A DNA stretch of 64,000 nt from Sphingomonas sp. Leaf32 (GCF_001421765.1 NZ_LMLA01000007.1:521510-585509), one strand, 5' to 3'; counted from the stretch's first letter, positions 1 through 10,274 are shown. Notes: generated by a model not told the origin, from the sequence alone. Translations and numbers: made by a program.

Positions 1-1119
1 CCCGGCCGCGTCTTCGCCGGGGTCAAGCCCGCCTTCTACATGGGGGACGACGCGCAGAACGAATATATCTACAAGTTCGTGTCGAACACCGCATGGGCCG
101 AAGCCGACGCCACTGCGGCCAACCGCCTCGCGATCGGCGACAAGTATCTGGACGCCGGCACGCTGTATGTCGCGAAGTTCAATGCCGACGGGTCGGGCGA
201 GTGGATCGCGCTGGTGTTCGGGCAGAACGGGCTGACCGCCACCAACGCGCTATATCCCTTCGCCGACCAGGCCGATGTGCTGACGCATTGCCGCCTGGCG
301 GGCGATGCGGTCGGTGCGACGCGGATGGACCGTCCGGAATGGACCGCAGTCAATCCGGCGACCGGCGAGATGTACTGCACGCTGACCAACAACTCGTCGC
401 GTGCCCCGGCCCAGGTCGATGCGGCCAACCCGCGGTCGTACATCGATCCGAAGGTCAACAGCACGTCGCGCTCGACCGGCAACGCCAACGGCCACATCAT
501 CCGCCTGCGCGAAGCGGGCGATACGACCGAAGCGACGCGCTTCGCATGGGACGTCTATGCCTTCGGTGCGGGGTCGGACCTCGACCCGACCAACATCAAC
601 CTGTCGGCGCTCGATGCGACCAACGATTTCTCCAGCCCCGACGGGCTGTGGTTCGGTCGTCCGTCGAACGCCAGCGGACAGGTGACGCCGGTGCTGTGGA
701 TCCAGACCGACGACGGTGCATACACCGACGTCACCAACTGCATGATGCTGGCCGCGATGCCGGGATCGGTCGGCGACGGCGGCACGAAGACGATCACCAA
801 TACCGGCGTGTCGGCGACCAGCACCGCGACGACCCGCATCGGCAAGGCACCGGGCACCGCGCTGCGCCGTTTCCTGGTCGGGCCGGTCCAGTGCGAGATC
901 ACCGGCATCGAATCGACGCCGGACGGCCGGTCGCTGTTCGTGAACATCCAGCATCCCGGTGAGGGCGGCACCGTCGCCAGCCTCTCCAGCAACTGGCCGG
1001 CGCTGCCGACCAGCGGCAGCAGCGTGATCTCGGCGAGTGCGGTCGGCACGGCGGGCACCCGCCCCCGGTCGGCGACGATCGTCATCACCAAGACCGACGG
1101 CGGCGTGGTCGCGCTGTAA
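1..1119 (+). CDS. PhoX-type alkaline phosphatase, C-terminal part (5' truncated by window edge)
   Basis: The frame is open from the first base and gives about 372 residues to the TAA stop. Segments such as GDDAQNEYIYKFVS, WTAVNPATGEMYCTLTNN and VGPVQCEITGIESTPDGRS match the C-terminal half of the PhoX (DUF839) family, calcium/iron-dependent phosphatases that release phosphate from phosphomonoesters outside the cytoplasm. The N-terminal Tat signal expected for PhoX would lie before the window and cannot be seen. A strong hairpin follows the stop, so the gene is probably the last of its transcript. Its position a few kilobases from a type II secretion cluster recalls systems in which phosphatases are T2SS substrates; that link is inference. 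Confidence 0.85.
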   Translation, partial: PGRVFAGVKPAFYMGDDAQNEYIYKFVSNTAWAEADATAANRLAIGDKYLDAGTLYVAKFNADGSGEWIALVFGQNGLTATNALYPFADQADVLTHCRLAGDAVGATRMDRPEWTAVNPATGEMYCTLTNNSSRAPAQVDAANPRSYIDPKVNSTSRSTGNANGHIIRLREAGDTTEATRFAWDVYAFGAGSDLDPTNINLSALDATNDFSSPDGLWFGRPSNASGQVTPVLWIQTDDGAYTDVTNCMMLAAMPGSVGDGGTKTITNTGVSATSTATTRIGKAPGTALRRFLVGPVQCEITGIESTPDGRSLFVNIQHPGEGGTVASLSSNWPALPTSGSSVISASAVGTAGTRPRSATIVITKTDGGVVAL

Positions 1120-1146
1120 CGCATCGGTCGATCTGTCGGATTGGGC

Positions 1147-1178
1147 AAGGGCGGTGACCGCGGTCGCCGCCCTTGTTC
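1147..1178 (+). terminator. Probable Rho-independent terminator after the PhoX-type gene
   Basis: AAGGGCGG (1147-1154) pairs perfectly with CCGCCCTT (1167-1174), and GACC/GGTC inside extends the stem. A short T-containing stretch (GTTCCATT) follows. Confidence 0.55.
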
Positions 1179-1246
1179 CATTGGGCGACAGACGCTGGCA
1201 CCCGAACAGGTAGGCTGATAGTCGCCGCGTACTATCGGAGGAGCGT

Positions 1247-2716
1247 GTGGTGAAGAGATTCCGTGGCTGTGTCGTCGGGACGGTTGTCGCAGGGGCTTTG
1301 CTGAGCGGCTGCGGTGGCGGCGGTGGCCAGGGGACGACGGCGACACCCCCGTCAGCGGTTGCCAACCGCGTTCCCGTCATCACGTCGGCAGCCAATGTCA
1401 GCGCGGTCGAAAATGCTACCGATGTCGTCCTGAACGCTACCGCGACCGATGCCGATGGCGATCCGGTCACCTGGGGCTTGTCGGGCGCGGACGCCGCGAA
1501 GTTCACGCTCGGGGCGACGGGTGCCTTGCGGTTCGCCGCCGCGCCGAATTTCGAACGGCCCGCCGACGCCGATCTCGACAACCGGTACGTCGTCGAGCTG
1601 ACAGCGAGCGACGGCAAGGGCACCACGGTACAGGCGGTGACGATCACCGTGACCAACAGCCGCGAAGGGGTGGATGTGCAACGGATCGGGACCGGCTTTA
1701 CCGGCCCGGTTTCGATCGACGTCGTGCCGGAATCGGGCCAGTTGATGGTGGCCGAGCGGTCGGGCGGCATAACACTCTACGACCCGTCCACGCGCCAGCG
1801 CACCCCGTTCTTCACGGTCGAAGGGCTGACCACCGCCGAACGGCAAGGCATCATCGGTATCGCCGTACAGCCCGATTTCCCGACCCGCCATATCGCCTAC
1901 GCGCTGATTTCGCGGCAAAGCCATATTGTGCTGCGCCATATTTTCAGCGATGGCGGCCGAAGCGGCTGGCTGGAGTTCCCGCTCGGACGGCGGGTCGACA
2001 ATTCGAACGATATCGGCGGTTGGCTGGGTTTCGGACCGGATCGGCGGTTATATGTCGCGACGCAGGATTCGGGCGGCACGCTCGACCCGAGCGGCAGCGC
2101 GCAGAGTGGTACGTCCTATTTCGGAAAGCTGCTCGCATTCTCGACCGCGCAATTCGACGCCTTTAGCGGGGCAGCCGTTCCGGCTCCGATCGCGCCGATC
2201 GTACTGGCGCGCGGACTGCATCGCCCGATTGGTGGCAGCTTCTATGCCGGTGGGCTGTTGCTGCCAGATATCGGGCAGGTACGAAACGAAGAGGTGAACG
2301 CGCTGCCGCTCGTTGCCGGGACGATCGACAATCTGGGCTGGCCGTTCCGCGATGGTACGGACGCGCTGGCCAGCGAGATTCCGGCCGGGCTGACACCGCC
2401 GGTCCTGCAATATCCCCATGGCGACGGCACCTATGCCGGGCGGCAGATCGTGGGCGGTGTCGTCTATCGCGGGAGCATCGCTTCGCTGGCGGGAACGTAT
2501 ATCTTTCTCGACGCGGGCGGAGCGGTATTCACGGTGCCGCTTGCCAGTCTGCAGCGCGGCAACACGGTCACCGGTGCGGTCTTCGAACGCCGCGATCTCG
2601 ACTTCACGCCGACCGCCGGCACGCTTTCGCGACCGGTGTCGATGGCGCAGGACGCAGCCGGAACGCTCTACATTGCCTGCGACAATGGTGATATTTTTCG
2701 CGTGACCGCAGGCTGA
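1247..2716 (+). CDS. Lipoprotein with cadherin-like domain and glucose/sorbosone-dehydrogenase-type beta-propeller
   Basis: This 489-residue protein begins with a lipoprotein signal ending in the lipobox LLSGC (Cys about residue 22) followed by a glycine-rich linker. Residues about 45-135 resemble a cadherin-like repeat (VSAVENATDVVLNATATDADGD, then ELTASDGKG). From about 145 to the end it looks like the six-bladed propeller of soluble PQQ sugar dehydrogenases (GSDH), with GPVSIDVVPESGQLMVAER, GIIGIAVQPDF and IDNLGWPFRDGT. Whether it binds PQQ or has any dehydrogenase activity cannot be judged; many GSDH-like lipoproteins lack known substrates. The GTG start at 1247 is chosen because GGAGGAG lies a few bases upstream. 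It stands alone, converging on gspD. Confidence 0.8.
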   Translation: MVKRFRGCVVGTVVAGALLSGCGGGGGQGTTATPPSAVANRVPVITSAANVSAVENATDVVLNATATDADGDPVTWGLSGADAAKFTLGATGALRFAAAPNFERPADADLDNRYVVELTASDGKGTTVQAVTITVTNSREGVDVQRIGTGFTGPVSIDVVPESGQLMVAERSGGITLYDPSTRQRTPFFTVEGLTTAERQGIIGIAVQPDFPTRHIAYALISRQSHIVLRHIFSDGGRSGWLEFPLGRRVDNSNDIGGWLGFGPDRRLYVATQDSGGTLDPSGSAQSGTSYFGKLLAFSTAQFDAFSGAAVPAPIAPIVLARGLHRPIGGSFYAGGLLLPDIGQVRNEEVNALPLVAGTIDNLGWPFRDGTDALASEIPAGLTPPVLQYPHGDGTYAGRQIVGGVVYRGSIASLAGTYIFLDAGGAVFTVPLASLQRGNTVTGAVFERRDLDFTPTAGTLSRPVSMAQDAAGTLYIACDNGDIFRVTAG

Positions 2717-2726
2717 GCCGGCGCCG

Positions 2727-4772
2727 TCAATAAATCCCGTCGATTTCCATCGTCAGGCGCGGGGCGGGGGGATTGAGGAGCAGGCTGCGCTTGTCGCCCT
2801 GCAACACTTCCTCGCGCCGCAGCCGGTCGTAGCGGGTGCGCGCCGCCTCCGCCGCATCCGCGCCGTCGCGCAGAATGGTGGGTTTGAGGAACACGAACAG
2901 CGTGCGCTTCTGGCGGCTTTCGGTGCGGCCCTTGAACAGCTCGCCGATCACCGGCAGGCTGCCGAGGATCGGAACCTGGCTGCGGAGCCGCTGGTAATCG
3001 TCGCTGGTGAGGCCGCCCAGCACGATCGTCTGGCCATTGTCGGCGAGGACGGTGGTGTTGGCCGAGCGTTTGTTGGTGATGATGTCGGCCGCGCCGCTGA
3101 CCTGGGTCGGGGCGATCGAGGAGGCTTCCTGGCTGACCTCCAGTCGGATGGTGTCGCCGGCGTTGATGCGCGGGAGGACGCGCAGGGTGATGCCGACGTC
3201 CTTGCGCTCGATCGTCGTATAGGGATTGGCGGTGCCGTTGCCGGTCAGGATCGATCCGGTGACGAACGGCACTTCCTGCGCCACGACGAATTCGCCCAGC
3301 TTGTTGTCGAGCACGGTGATCTGCGGGGTCGAGAGCAGGTTCGCCTTGGTCGAGGTGCTGAGCGCCTGCACGAGAATCGAGAAGTCGTTGCCGATGCCGA
3401 TATTGGCCGACAGGCCCCCGGTGAGCAGGCCGGCGGCCGGTACGCCCAGCACGCCGAGGATGCGGCCGAGCGATGCGCCGCCATTGTCGAACGACGTGCC
3501 CGCACCGGTGACGCGGGTAAGTGCCGCGCCGGCCGTGCCGATCTGCACCGCCAGCTGTTCGGCATCCTGGCCCGTAATCTCGGCGATCGCCGCCTCGATC
3601 AGCACCTGCGGGCGGCGGACGTCGAGTTCTGGGATCAGCCGTTCGATCTGGGCGATGGCGGTGGGAGTGCCGCGTACGACGACGGCGTTGATGTCGGGGG
3701 CGGGCTGGACGGTGATGTCGGGGGTGGTGAAGCCCTGTGCGGCCGTCGCCTGATTCTGGCCCACGGTGCTGATGCTGCCGCCGGTGCCAGTGCCGGTGGC
3801 GGCCCCGGTCGCGGCGGCCAGCGCGCCCGCGTTCGCGCCGCCATTGGCGATCAGGCCGGACAGCGCCTGACCGGCATTGTTGCGCTGGCTGACGCTCGAC
3901 AGGCTGCGGGCGACCGGGTTGGCCGCCGACTGCTGCTGACCCAAAATCCCGCGCAGCACTTCGGTCACGCTTTCAGAATCGGCATAGTTGAGGCGGAAAA
4001 CGCGGGTCGACATCTGCGCGGCTCCACCGCGCGCGTCGAGCGACTGGGCAATGCGGCGGGCCTCCGCCACGCCCGCGGGGGTGCCGCGCACGAGGATGGT
4101 GTTGCTACGCGGATCGCCCGCGACGCGTACGCCGCCCTCGCCCAGCACCGCCTGCATCGCGGTCGCGATATCGGCGGCGTTGCCGTTGGTGAGGGTGATC
4201 GTCGCGAAGGTCGATCCGCCGCCGCCGTCCAGCGAACGGGCCAGCGCCTCGATCCGGCGGACATTGTCGGCATAGTCGGTGACGACGATCGCGTTGGGCT
4301 GGGTCAGCGGTTCGACGCTGCCGAAGCTGGCGACCAGAGGCCGCACGATCCGCGCGGCATCGGCCGAGGGGACGTTGGACAGCCGGACCATCCGCGTCGT
4401 CAGTTCCTGTCCGCCGACGCCCCGCTGGCGCACGCCGCCGTCGCGCACCGCATTCGCCTGCGGAATGATGCGCCATGCCGATCCGGAGCGGACGGCGGCG
4501 AAGCCGTTGGCGCGCAGCACCGACTGGAACAGCTCCCACACGCCCGCCGGCGACAGCGGTTCGGCGGAGGTGACCGTCACCTGCCCCTTGACCGTCGGAT
4601 CGAGGATCAGGGTGCGGCCGGTGATGCGGCTGATCTGATCGGCGACGTCGGCGATCTCCACGCCGCGCATGTTGACGACGATGTCGGCGGCCTGCGTCTG
4701 GGCGGCGAGCGGCGACAGGCCGGACGCGGCGAGCGCTACGGTCAGGAACGCGGTACGGATCGGATGGCGCAC
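2727..4772 (-). CDS. gspD: Type II secretion system secretin GspD
   Basis: This encodes the outer-membrane secretin through which T2SS substrates leave the periplasm. The predicted product is 681 residues, normal for GspD. A signal peptide (RTAFLTVALAASGLSPLAAQ) is followed by the N0 domain (IVVNMRGVEIADVADQISR), repeated N1-N3 domains, and a C-terminal secretin domain with VPFVTGS and NTTVLADNGQTIVLGGL. A Gly/Ala-rich linker lies in the N3 region. The frame stays open far upstream, but the secretin signal begins at the GTG at 4772, 11 bp after the gspC stop, so that start is preferred. It is the last gene of the minus-strand gspGHICD arm. Its 3' end faces the lipoprotein gene with only 10 bp between stops. 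Confidence 0.93.
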   Translation of the reverse strand: MRHPIRTAFLTVALAASGLSPLAAQTQAADIVVNMRGVEIADVADQISRITGRTLILDPTVKGQVTVTSAEPLSPAGVWELFQSVLRANGFAAVRSGSAWRIIPQANAVRDGGVRQRGVGGQELTTRMVRLSNVPSADAARIVRPLVASFGSVEPLTQPNAIVVTDYADNVRRIEALARSLDGGGGSTFATITLTNGNAADIATAMQAVLGEGGVRVAGDPRSNTILVRGTPAGVAEARRIAQSLDARGGAAQMSTRVFRLNYADSESVTEVLRGILGQQQSAANPVARSLSSVSQRNNAGQALSGLIANGGANAGALAAATGAATGTGTGGSISTVGQNQATAAQGFTTPDITVQPAPDINAVVVRGTPTAIAQIERLIPELDVRRPQVLIEAAIAEITGQDAEQLAVQIGTAGAALTRVTGAGTSFDNGGASLGRILGVLGVPAAGLLTGGLSANIGIGNDFSILVQALSTSTKANLLSTPQITVLDNKLGEFVVAQEVPFVTGSILTGNGTANPYTTIERKDVGITLRVLPRINAGDTIRLEVSQEASSIAPTQVSGAADIITNKRSANTTVLADNGQTIVLGGLTSDDYQRLRSQVPILGSLPVIGELFKGRTESRQKRTLFVFLKPTILRDGADAAEAARTRYDRLRREEVLQGDKRSLLLNPPAPRLTMEIDGIY

Positions 4773-4783
4773 GGGGAAAGGCC

Positions 4784-5563
4784 CTAACGAATGGGAATGG
4801 AGACGGTGATCGGCTTGCCGTCGCGAAGGATGGTGACCTGTGCCTGCCCCGATGCGGCGGCGCTGGCGATGGCGGCGTTGACCGCCGACTGGTCGGTCAT
4901 GGACGCGCCGTTGACCGACTGGACGACATCGCCCGACCGCATCCCCGGCGGGGCGTTGGCACCGATGGCATAGCCGCCGGCGACGGGCGTAGCGTTCAGG
5001 CGGGAGAGGACCGCCTGCGCGCTGGGCGGCGGGGGCGCGGCGGCCGGCGCCGGCTGCGCCATCGGCTGTCCGGGGGCGGGTGCAGGGGCTGCGCCCGGCG
5101 TCGGCGTCGCCTGTCCGAACGGATCGGGGAAGGCGAGATATTCCAGCCGCCCGCCATTGTTCAGGATGATGCGGTCGCGGCGGATTTCGGTCACCTGCGC
5201 GCCGGCCAGCGCGTCGCCGACCTTGTACGGCTTGGCGGGTTCGTTGCCGATCGACACGAACGAAATCGACAGTTCGGCGGGGCGGGCGAAGACGACACCC
5301 TTCAGGATCGCCTGAATGCCCGTAGGCGACGTCGCATCGGCGGCGGTGGGGCTGCCGAACGGCGCCCAGGCGACGGCGGGGCCGCTGTCGACCGTGACGG
5401 CACGCGCGCGGGCATCGCTGGGTACGGTGATCGCGCCGGTATCGGCATGGCCGGCGATCCGCCAGACGAGGCTGGCGAGCGCGAAGGCGACCGAGACGAT
5501 CGCGGCGGCGGCGAGCCAGTCGATCCAGCGTTCGCGAAAGCGGAATCGTTCGACGACGATCAT
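4784..5563 (-). CDS. gspC: Type II secretion system inner-membrane protein GspC
   Basis: This is the 259-residue clamp protein that links the inner-membrane platform to GspD. A single membrane segment lies near the N terminus (LAAAAIVSVAFALASLVW), followed by the periplasmic homology region (GIQAILKGVVFARPAELSIS, then YKVGDALAGAQVTEIRRDRI). A long Pro/Ala-rich linker precedes a C-terminal PDZ-type domain (GDVVQSVNGASMTDQSAVN, then VTILRDGKPITVSI). The ATG at 5563 overlaps the end of gspI by 4 bases (ATGA), which suggests translational coupling. Confidence 0.9.
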   Translation of the reverse strand: MIVVERFRFRERWIDWLAAAAIVSVAFALASLVWRIAGHADTGAITVPSDARARAVTVDSGPAVAWAPFGSPTAADATSPTGIQAILKGVVFARPAELSISFVSIGNEPAKPYKVGDALAGAQVTEIRRDRIILNNGGRLEYLAFPDPFGQATPTPGAAPAPAPGQPMAQPAPAAAPPPPSAQAVLSRLNATPVAGGYAIGANAPPGMRSGDVVQSVNGASMTDQSAVNAAIASAAASGQAQVTILRDGKPITVSIPIR

Positions 5564-5946
5564 GCCGCGTCCTTGCGCAGGAAGCCGTCGAGCCGGGCCA
5601 TCGGCGCACTTTCCCCGGTGGGGGCGACGGTGATGGTCACCCGGTCGAGCGCGGGGTCGCTGGTGGCGGTCCGGTTCACCGCCACGCTCCATTGCCGCCC
5701 CAACATGTCCACCGTTTCCCCATTCGCCTCGGGCGTCCCCACTTCCAGATCGGCCAGCCGGTTTTCGGCGACCCACATTGCGATCGCGCGCCGTTCGACG
5801 CCACGGGTCGAATCGATGTGCTGCTCGACCGCGCCGATCAGCCCTACCGTGGCGATCGCCAGTACCGCCAGCGCCACCATCGCCTCGATCAAAGAAAAGC
5901 CGGCGTCGTGATATTCCTCCCCGGCACGGAGCATCGGGTCGACCAT
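5560..5946 (-). CDS. gspI: Type II secretion minor pseudopilin GspI
   Basis: This is a type IV pilin-like protein of about 128 residues. A short leader ends in Gly, followed by FSLIEAMVALAVLAIATVGL, the prepilin-peptidase site and hydrophobic helix with Glu at +5. The rest (AIAMWVAENRLADLEV, then RQWSVAVNRT) matches the GspI pattern. Two ATG starts are possible, 5946 (16-residue leader) and 5934 (12-residue leader). Both lie inside a palindromic repeat that fills the gap to gspH, so the natural leader may be repeat-derived. Minor pseudopilins initiate the pseudopilus tip, normally with GspJ and GspK, which are not encoded in this cluster. Confidence 0.87.
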   Translation of the reverse strand: MVDPMLRAGEEYHDAGFSLIEAMVALAVLAIATVGLIGAVEQHIDSTRGVERRAIAMWVAENRLADLEVGTPEANGETVDMLGRQWSVAVNRTATSDPALDRVTITVAPTGESAPMARLDGFLRKDAA

Positions 5947-6113
5947 ACCCCATATGGTCGAGGATCGTCCGGGGGACGATCCGACCCGATGCTGGGGACC
6001 GTCCGCGCAGCGGATGGTGGAGGGGGAGGGCGGCGCAATGCAACGGTTGCGTGAGAGGACATCCCCCTCCACCAGCCTGCGGCTGGTCCCCCTCCCCGTG
6101 CCGGGGAGGATCA
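5917..6113. repeat. Extragenic palindromic element between gspH and gspI
   Basis: CCTCCCCGGCACGG (5917-5930) is the perfect inverse complement of CCGTGCCGGGGAGG (6097-6110). Further nested complementarity (GCATCGGGTCG with CGACCCGATGC-like sequence) lies inside. The element fills the gap from the gspH stop to the first codons of gspI. It resembles the short dispersed palindromes common in sphingomonad intergenic DNA. Confidence 0.75.
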
Positions 6114-6566
6114 TTTCGTCACCTTTGTCGCTCGCGCCGTGATGCCGTCATAGTGCACCCGCCACGTCTGGTCGCCGCCGGTCACCGTCGCGCCCAGCGG
6201 CTGGCCGGTGCCGTCGACACCCAGGATCACCGGCGGCGCGGTGTCGAGCGCCATGACCATCCCGCCGGGCAGGGTGTGGAACGCCAGCGCATCGTCAGTG
6301 ATCGGGGTCATGCCCTTCGCCCCCACCCGTGAAAAGCCATAGCCATGGGTGTCGGTGGTGAGTGCGATCAACTGGTCGCCGAGCATCGCGTCGTCCGCCG
6401 CCGCCTGTAGCCGGACCGCGAGGCGGCGGGCCTCCGTCTCGACATTGGGCGCGCGGGTCGCGGCGCCGATGCCGAGCGTTACCGCGCCGGCCGCCACGCC
6501 GATGATGGCGAGGACGATCAGCATCTCGATCAGGGTCATGCCGGATTGGGAATCATCGCCCGTCAC
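6111..6566 (-). CDS. gspH: Type II secretion minor pseudopilin GspH
   Basis: This is a pilin-like protein of about 151 residues. The helix MTLIEMLIVLAIIGVAAGAV follows a Gly, giving a prepilin cleavage site after a leader of nine residues if the GTG at 6566 is used. Downstream, RRLAVRLQAAADDAMLGDQ and FHTLPGGMVMAL fit the GspH/FimT family. No ATG lies between the helix and the repeat, and the GTG falls at the edge of a REP-like palindrome (GCGGGAGTGACG), so the repeat appears to supply both the start and its GGGA ribosome-binding sequence. The stop codon abuts another palindrome. Confidence 0.85.
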   Translation of the reverse strand: MTGDDSQSGMTLIEMLIVLAIIGVAAGAVTLGIGAATRAPNVETEARRLAVRLQAAADDAMLGDQLIALTTDTHGYGFSRVGAKGMTPITDDALAFHTLPGGMVMALDTAPPVILGVDGTGQPLGATVTGGDQTWRVHYDGITARATKVTK

Positions 6567-6655
6567 TCCCGCGCAGGCGTGAGTCCATAGACGCCGACCT
6601 CGCGAATCCATCGCAGGCGTCGGCGGCAATGGATTCCCGCCTGCGCGGGAATGAC
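6564..6655. repeat. REP-like palindromic element between gspG and gspH
   Basis: Inverted arms of the type CGTCA(C/T)TCCCGCGCAGGCG and GCCTGCGCGGGAATGACG flank a second internal pair (AGACGCCGAC / GCAGGCGTCGGC). The arms closely match other palindromes in this window (11650-11735, 41733-41825). Confidence 0.75.
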
Positions 6656-6673
6656 GAAGGGGATTGGGGTGGA

Positions 6674-7159
6674 TCAGCGCGCCGACCCGTCGATATCGGC
6701 GTCCAGCCCCTCGCCACCGGGCTTGCCGTCCTTGCCCAGCGACCGAATCGCAAAGCGGCCGCCGGTCGATTCGTAGACATACGGATTGCCCCACGGGTCC
6801 TGCGGCATCTGCGACAGATAGCCGTCGGGCGGATAGGCGCCGGGGAGGGGCGGCTGGGTGGGTTTTTCGACCAGCGCCTTCAGCCCCTGATTCGTCGTCG
6901 GGTAATCGCCATTGTCCAGCCGATACATCTTCAGCGCGCCGGAGATCGATTTGATGTCGGTGCCGGCGGTCGTCACCCGCGCCTGATCGGGGCGGTTGAT
7001 GACGTTGGGCACGATCAGCGCCGCGACCAGCGCGATGATCGCCAGCACGACGATCATTTCGACCAATGTCAGGCCAGCCTGGTTGTCAGGGATAGAAACC
7101 TTGCGGGCGGCGGGGTTCGCGGCCAAGGTGTCACGAAACTTTCGGAATAAGATGCGCAT
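6674..7159 (-). CDS. gspG: Type II secretion major pseudopilin GspG
   Basis: GspG polymerises into the pseudopilus that drives secretion. The mature protein starts at LTLVEMIVVLAIIALVAALI after a Gly. The family hallmarks KMYRLDNGDYPTTNQGLKAL and DPWGNPYVYES are present, as is an Asp-rich tail (DADIDG) that binds calcium in relatives. With the ATG at 7159 the leader would be 29 residues, long for a pseudopilin; a TTG near 7126 would give a shorter one. The assigned start is only 10 bp from the divergent gspL start, so promoter elements must lie within the two coding regions or the true starts lie further inside. Confidence 0.92.
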   Translation of the reverse strand: MRILFRKFRDTLAANPAARKVSIPDNQAGLTLVEMIVVLAIIALVAALIVPNVINRPDQARVTTAGTDIKSISGALKMYRLDNGDYPTTNQGLKALVEKPTQPPLPGAYPPDGYLSQMPQDPWGNPYVYESTGGRFAIRSLGKDGKPGGEGLDADIDGSAR

Positions 7160-7169
7160 CCACGCCCCA

Positions 7170-8279
7170 ATGCGTCCACATGATGAAGCCATCGTGACAA
7201 TCGAACCCGCCCCCGCCGGTCCGGCCGCCGGCGTGTGGGCTGTCGCGGGCGGCGAAGCCATATTAGTCGATGGCACGATTCCGGCAACAACCTTGCTCGT
7301 GCCGTCCGAATCGGTCCTTCTGATCGGCGTCGACCTGCCGCTGCCGACGCGGGCCAAACGGCTGGCGGCACTGCCCTTTGCGATCGAGGACCGGATCGCC
7401 GATCCGATCGACGCGGTGCACCTTGCGCTGGGCGATGCGGTCGGCGAGCGGCGCTATCTGGTGGCGGTCGTCCGGCACGGCGTGATGGCCGAATGGATCG
7501 GGCTGGCCGAGGCGGCGGGCATCGCGGGCGCGGCGTTCGTGCCCGATGCGCTGATGCTGCCGGTGCCGGTCGAGGGGTGGAGCGTCGCGGTGGACGGTGG
7601 CCGTGCGCTGGTCCGGGCCGCCGACGGCACCGGATTCGCCCTGCCGCTGGCCATGCTGGTTGCGGCGTGGGAGGCGGCGGGGCGGCCGAAGGTAGCGGCG
7701 TCGGGCGATCCTCTGCCGGAAGCGATGGCGGGTGACGGCGCGGCCTTCCCCCTGGCCCCGCTGGCGGGCCGCGTGGCGGCGGCGCCGATCGATCTGCGGC
7801 AGGGGGGCTATGCCCGCCGGCGGACGGCCTGGCCTAGCACCACGCGCAAGGTCGCGATGATTCTGGGGCTGGCCGCGCTAGCGCATGGCGCGATCGCGGT
7901 GGCCGATACGCTGATGCTGCAACGGATCGCCGAGCGGCGCCACGACGCCCTGCAACAGCTGGTCGCGACGACCGCGCCGGCGGTGCCGACCGGCGGCGAC
8001 GATTTTCTGGTGCGGGTCGCCGACCTGCTGCCGCGCCCGACCGGCAGCAACCGGTTCGTGCCGTTGCTGTCGCGGGTCGCGGGTGCGCTGAACCCGATCG
8101 GGCCGGTACTGGTCGTGCGGACGATGACCTTCGAAGGAAATGCGCTGACGATCGAATGTGAATCGCCCGAGACCGGCATGGCCGACCGCGTGCGCGCGGC
8201 GTTGGCGGCGGCGGGCGTCGCGGCGCAGGTGGCGGCGGCCCCCGGCGGCACGCTGCGCATCGTGGCGCGCGGCGCATGA
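7170..8279 (+). CDS. gspL: Type II secretion system protein GspL
   Basis: GspL is the inner-membrane anchor for the GspE ATPase. The 369-residue product has a cytoplasmic actin-like domain (SVLLIGVDLPLPTRAKRLAALPFAIED is the conserved N-terminal segment). One membrane helix follows at about residues 230-250 (KVAMILGLAALAHGAIAVAD), then a periplasmic ferredoxin-like domain to the C terminus. The start at ATG 7170 is uncertain; GTG at 7194 is also possible. The stop overlaps the gspM start (ATGA), so translation is probably coupled. Confidence 0.85.
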   Translation: MRPHDEAIVTIEPAPAGPAAGVWAVAGGEAILVDGTIPATTLLVPSESVLLIGVDLPLPTRAKRLAALPFAIEDRIADPIDAVHLALGDAVGERRYLVAVVRHGVMAEWIGLAEAAGIAGAAFVPDALMLPVPVEGWSVAVDGGRALVRAADGTGFALPLAMLVAAWEAAGRPKVAASGDPLPEAMAGDGAAFPLAPLAGRVAAAPIDLRQGGYARRRTAWPSTTRKVAMILGLAALAHGAIAVADTLMLQRIAERRHDALQQLVATTAPAVPTGGDDFLVRVADLLPRPTGSNRFVPLLSRVAGALNPIGPVLVVRTMTFEGNALTIECESPETGMADRVRAALAAAGVAAQVAAAPGGTLRIVARGA

Positions 8280-8769
8280 TCGTGCTGCTGAAACGCAATG
8301 CCCGGATCGAGGGCGCGCTGGGCCGTTTCGACGCGTGGTGGCAGGGTCTGTCGACGCGCGAGCGGGTGCTGGTCGCCACGCTTGGCCTGCTGCTGGCAGG
8401 CGTCGTGCTGGTGTATGGCGTGGTGAAGCCGGTGCAGGCGGCACGGGCGCAGGCGCGCGCCGACATCCGCCAGGCCGAGACGCTGATGGCGCGGGTCCGC
8501 GCCGCCGGGCGGCTGGAGGCGGCGCCACAGACGATCGCCGCCGGACCGCCACAGACGATCGTGAGTTCGACTGCCGCGACGGCGGGGCTGCAACCGACTG
8601 TCGCCGAAGCCAACGGTGCGATCACCGCGACGCTGACCGATGCGCCCTATCCGGCGGTGGTGACGTGGCTAGGGTCGGTCGCCTCGACCAGCACGATCGG
8701 CGTGCGGCGGGTGTCGATGCAGCGTGGCTCCGCATCGGGCCGGGTCAACGCGACCGTGGAGTTCCAGCC

Positions 8770-8773
<4 letters not shown>
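8276..8773 (+). CDS. gspM: Type II secretion system protein GspM
   Basis: This is a 165-residue bitopic protein. After a short cytoplasmic stretch ending in the conserved WWQGLSTRERVLV segment there is one membrane helix (TLGLLLAGVVLVYGVV), then a periplasmic domain (TLTDAPYPAVVTWLGSVAS). This is the GspM pattern; GspM stabilises GspL in the assembly platform. The gene overlaps gspL by 4 bases and gspE by 4 bases, so the three form a tightly coupled unit. Confidence 0.85.
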
Positions 8774-10251
<1,478 letters not shown>

Positions 10252-10274
10252 GTTCCTGCCTCTCCCATAAAATG

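Noticed and set aside
2727..5609. A single 960-codon frame covering gspD and the antisense of gspC
   Set aside because: The secretin signal peptide begins at 4772. The upstream part overlaps gspC in another frame and is Arg-rich noise.
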